DNA of 59,948 nucleotides from Frankia nepalensis (GTDB lineage: Bacteria; Actinomycetota; Actinomycetes; Frankiales; Frankiaceae): contig NZ_JADWYU010000138.1 in assembly GCF_016786325.1 (NCBI RefSeq), forward strand, positions 1 to 59,948, written 5' to 3'. The translations under genes and the position numbers were made by a program. The notes below the pieces were generated by a model. The model was not told where the DNA came from and did no database searches. It saw nothing but the letters and a program-made list of their open reading frames with translations. Positions 58,512-59,948 of the stretch are shown one piece after another. Each line of letters opens with the position of its first letter. The stretch's first letter is position 1.

Positions 58512-58802
58512 GATATCCCCCGAAAGGCGAACTACGGAAGCTCAGGATAGCGACGAACGATTGGGCGTCCCGACCGGCCTCGACGGCGGCAATGACGCCG
58601 AGGGTGTCAGCGGTCACGGTTCTGCCTGCCGCTACCCGACGCCTCTACCCGTGACGCCGGCCGGCCGGCCGCGGCGGCGCATGCCGAACTGGCCTCGCGC
58701 CTTGGGGCGGCGGCGCTCCCGCATGCGCCATGCGCCGCTCGGCGTCATCAGGGGTCAAGGCCGGCCGATATTCACGGTCGGTCGGTGGCTACGCTGCCGT
58801 TC
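58512..58802. other. Divergent promoter region
   Basis: The region lies between the divergent WD40 and P-loop genes. I see no palindrome or repeat that stands out. Confidence 0.35.
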
Positions 58803-59402
58803 GTGGCGACTCTCCTCTGGATCAACGGGCCGAACGCCGTCGGCAAGACCCAGGTCGCCTTCAGCCTGGCGCGTCGGCTGCCGGGGAGTTTTGTCAGTGA
58901 CCCGGAGCATCTCGGGTTCGCGATGCGCCGGATGCTGCCGAAGGCCCGACGGGTGGACTTCCGTGAGATCCCGCTGTGGCGTCATGGCGCGGGGGCGATG
59001 CTCGCCCGTGCGCTCGCCGGCGACGAGGACCCGGTGATCGTGCCGATGACGGTCGTGGACGTGGGTCAGCTCGCCGAGCTGACCGCGCCGGCCCGCGACG
59101 CCGGCCACCGGGTGCAGCACGTCACCCTGCTCGCCTCTCCGGCGACGATGCGGCGTCGGATTCAGCGGCGTGGGGAAACGTCCCGCGGCTTCAGCGCCCG
59201 CCAGGTCGACCACTCGCTGGCCGTCCTGCGGGGCGAGGGGTTCGCCCGTCATCTCGACACCGACGACCTGACGATCGCCCAGGTCGCCGACGACATCGCG
59301 CACGGCGCGGGGTTTACCCCGCGGCCGGAAACCGACGGCCTGCTGGCCCGCCGCGCCCGCCAGCTGACCGTTCAGCTGCGCCACATCCGCGTCAACCCCT
59401 GA
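58803..59402 (+). CDS. P-loop NTPase, nucleotide/small-molecule kinase-like
   Basis: This 199-residue protein has Walker A at its N-terminus (LLWINGPNAVGKTQVAFSLAR) and an adenylate-kinase-like layout: a lid-type segment RRRIQRRGETSRG and C-terminal helices. Asp/Glu residues in SDPEHLGFAM and IVPMTVVD may bind Mg2+. Related proteins are annotated AAA_17/AAA_18 or phosphotransferase-like (chloramphenicol/streptomycin-kinase type). GTG 58803 was chosen because it places the P-loop directly at the start; GTG 58785 is possible. The substrate is unknown. It is divergent from the nuclease-WD40 gene, with which it may share regulation. Confidence 0.82.
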   Translation: MATLLWINGPNAVGKTQVAFSLARRLPGSFVSDPEHLGFAMRRMLPKARRVDFREIPLWRHGAGAMLARALAGDEDPVIVPMTVVDVGQLAELTAPARDAGHRVQHVTLLASPATMRRRIQRRGETSRGFSARQVDHSLAVLRGEGFARHLDTDDLTIAQVADDIAHGAGFTPRPETDGLLARRARQLTVQLRHIRVNP

Positions 59403-59615
59403 ACCGCGGATCTTCTTCAGCGCGTCAGCGCTTCAGCCTGGAGCGGCGGCGCGGGAGCGGGTTGCGGTCAGCGCGGTCAGCGCGGTCAGCTGGCGTGCGC
59501 CGAACACCGCGTGGGCGAAGGTCTCGCGAGGTCGAACCGAACGAGTCGAACCCCTCACGTTGTCCAGCCTGCGGCCAGCCCAAGTCAGGGGTTCGATCTC
59601 GACTCCGCGTGCGCG
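59403..59615. other. Spacer with short tandem repeat
   Basis: A 9-bp repeat GGTCAGCGC occurs three times in tandem near 59466-59492. There is no gene. The region ends at the stop codon of the minus-strand repeat gene. Confidence 0.5.
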
Positions 59616-59948
59616 TTACGGTTGCGTCCAGAAGTTGGTGCCGATGCCGCCGTCGGGGCCGATCCAGTAGACGTCGGCATGTTCCGCGAATCGGCTGAGT
59701 GTGGCGATGGCGCCCGGTGCTGCCGATCCGGGTGGTGCGATGGGGAATGGTTGGTGCCAGCCTTCGGCTTGGGTCCAGAAGTTGGTGCCGATGCCGCCGT
59801 CGGGGCCGATCCAGTAGACGTCGGCGTGGTCCGCGAATCGGCTGAGTGTGGCGATGGCGCCCGGTGCTGCTGATCCGGGTGGTGCGATGGGGAATGGTTG
59901 GTGCCAGCCTTCGGCTTGGGTCCAGAAGTTGGTGCCGATGCCGCCGTC
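59616..59948 (-). CDS. 3' end of a tandem-repeat beta-propeller lectin-like gene (partial)
   Basis: On the minus strand a frame open to the window edge encodes 110 residues and ends NFWTQP, then TAA at 59616-59618. It consists of repeated 49-residue blades, each with DVYWIGPDGGIGTNFW, TQAEGWHQPFPIAPPG and SAAPGAIATLSRFA. This is the pattern of PLL/tectonin-like propeller lectins found in actinobacterial secreted proteins. The gene's 5' part is outside the window; an enzyme or protease domain upstream is common in such proteins. The near identity of neighbouring copies implies recent expansion. Confidence 0.85.
   Translation of the reverse strand, partial: DGGIGTNFWTQAEGWHQPFPIAPPGSAAPGAIATLSRFADHADVYWIGPDGGIGTNFWTQAEGWHQPFPIAPPGSAAPGAIATLSRFAEHADVYWIGPDGGIGTNFWTQP
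59627..59948 (-). repeat. 147-bp coding tandem repeat, at least 2.2 copies
   Basis: Units begin at 59627, 59774 and 59921, exactly 147 bases (49 codons) apart. The first two differ at only a few positions (for example GCATGTTCC versus GCGTGGTCC). The array continues past the window end. Confidence 0.95.

Overview
This is high-GC actinobacterial chromosome. GTG and TTG starts, GTGA/ATGA start-stop overlaps, Shine-Dalgarno sites of the AGGAGG type and long antisense open frames caused by GC bias are all present. The gene mix (many TetR regulators, Rieske oxygenases, CoA-transferases, an ECF41 sigma factor, NERD and DUF4235 proteins, short GC-rich repeats in the intergenic regions) fits the Frankiales (Frankia/Pseudofrankia-like) best. 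That assignment is inference; there is no rRNA or other phylogenetic marker in the window, and I recognised no tRNA.

Left part (1-13.3 kb) is housekeeping and stress genes. It holds aspartate-semialdehyde dehydrogenase, a cold-shock protein with a clear intrinsic terminator, a CYTH-CHAD protein, a CPBP membrane protease, a BlaI/M56-peptidase sensor pair, a class I amidotransferase, an MFS exporter, a DNA alkyltransferase and a lipoprotein. The spacers carry many short tandem repeats and one IS30-like remnant.

Middle part (13.3-33 kb) is a patchwork. A largely gene-free 1.6 kb with one small membrane ORF is followed by a SnoaL/TetR divergent pair with visible operators and a HhH-GPD DNA-repair gene with a decayed partial copy nearby. 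Next come a NERD protein, an ECF41 sigma factor convergent with a likely target oxidoreductase, a PhyH oxygenase, a LysR regulator and a truncated haemoglobin. A PPOX protein that has lost its stop follows, then a subtilase with a small I9-like partner, a DUF11 secreted protein, a QueG-like ferredoxin divergent from an HxlR regulator, and a membrane Rieske protein.

Right-centre (33-54 kb) is a catabolic island. It starts with a benzoylformate-decarboxylase-like enzyme and a paired MEDS-STAS / MEDS-ATPase regulator. The core (36.9-46.7 kb) has an aldehyde dehydrogenase, two homologous modules (Rieske oxygenase, then a ~112-residue uncharacterised protein, then a third enzyme that differs between modules), a short-chain dehydrogenase, a carboxymuconolactone-decarboxylase-like protein and an EthD-like protein. 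Two promoter regions in the core carry the same pair of 20-bp palindromes, probably operators of the TetR protein encoded between them. Two paralogous branched-chain-type substrate-binding lipoproteins without permeases, two overlapping family III CoA-transferases behind a near-perfect palindrome, and a second TetR gene complete the island. The likely logic is uptake, CoA activation, ring or N/O-dealkylating oxygenation and oxidation of an unknown organic acid or aromatic compound. The substrate cannot be read from the sequence.

Right end (54-59.9 kb) holds a prolyl oligopeptidase and an unusual single-chain nuclease-like / transmembrane / seven-bladed WD40 protein. A P-loop kinase-like protein follows. 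The last gene is the 3' end of a minus-strand gene made of near-identical 147-bp repeats (49-residue propeller blades) that runs off the window.
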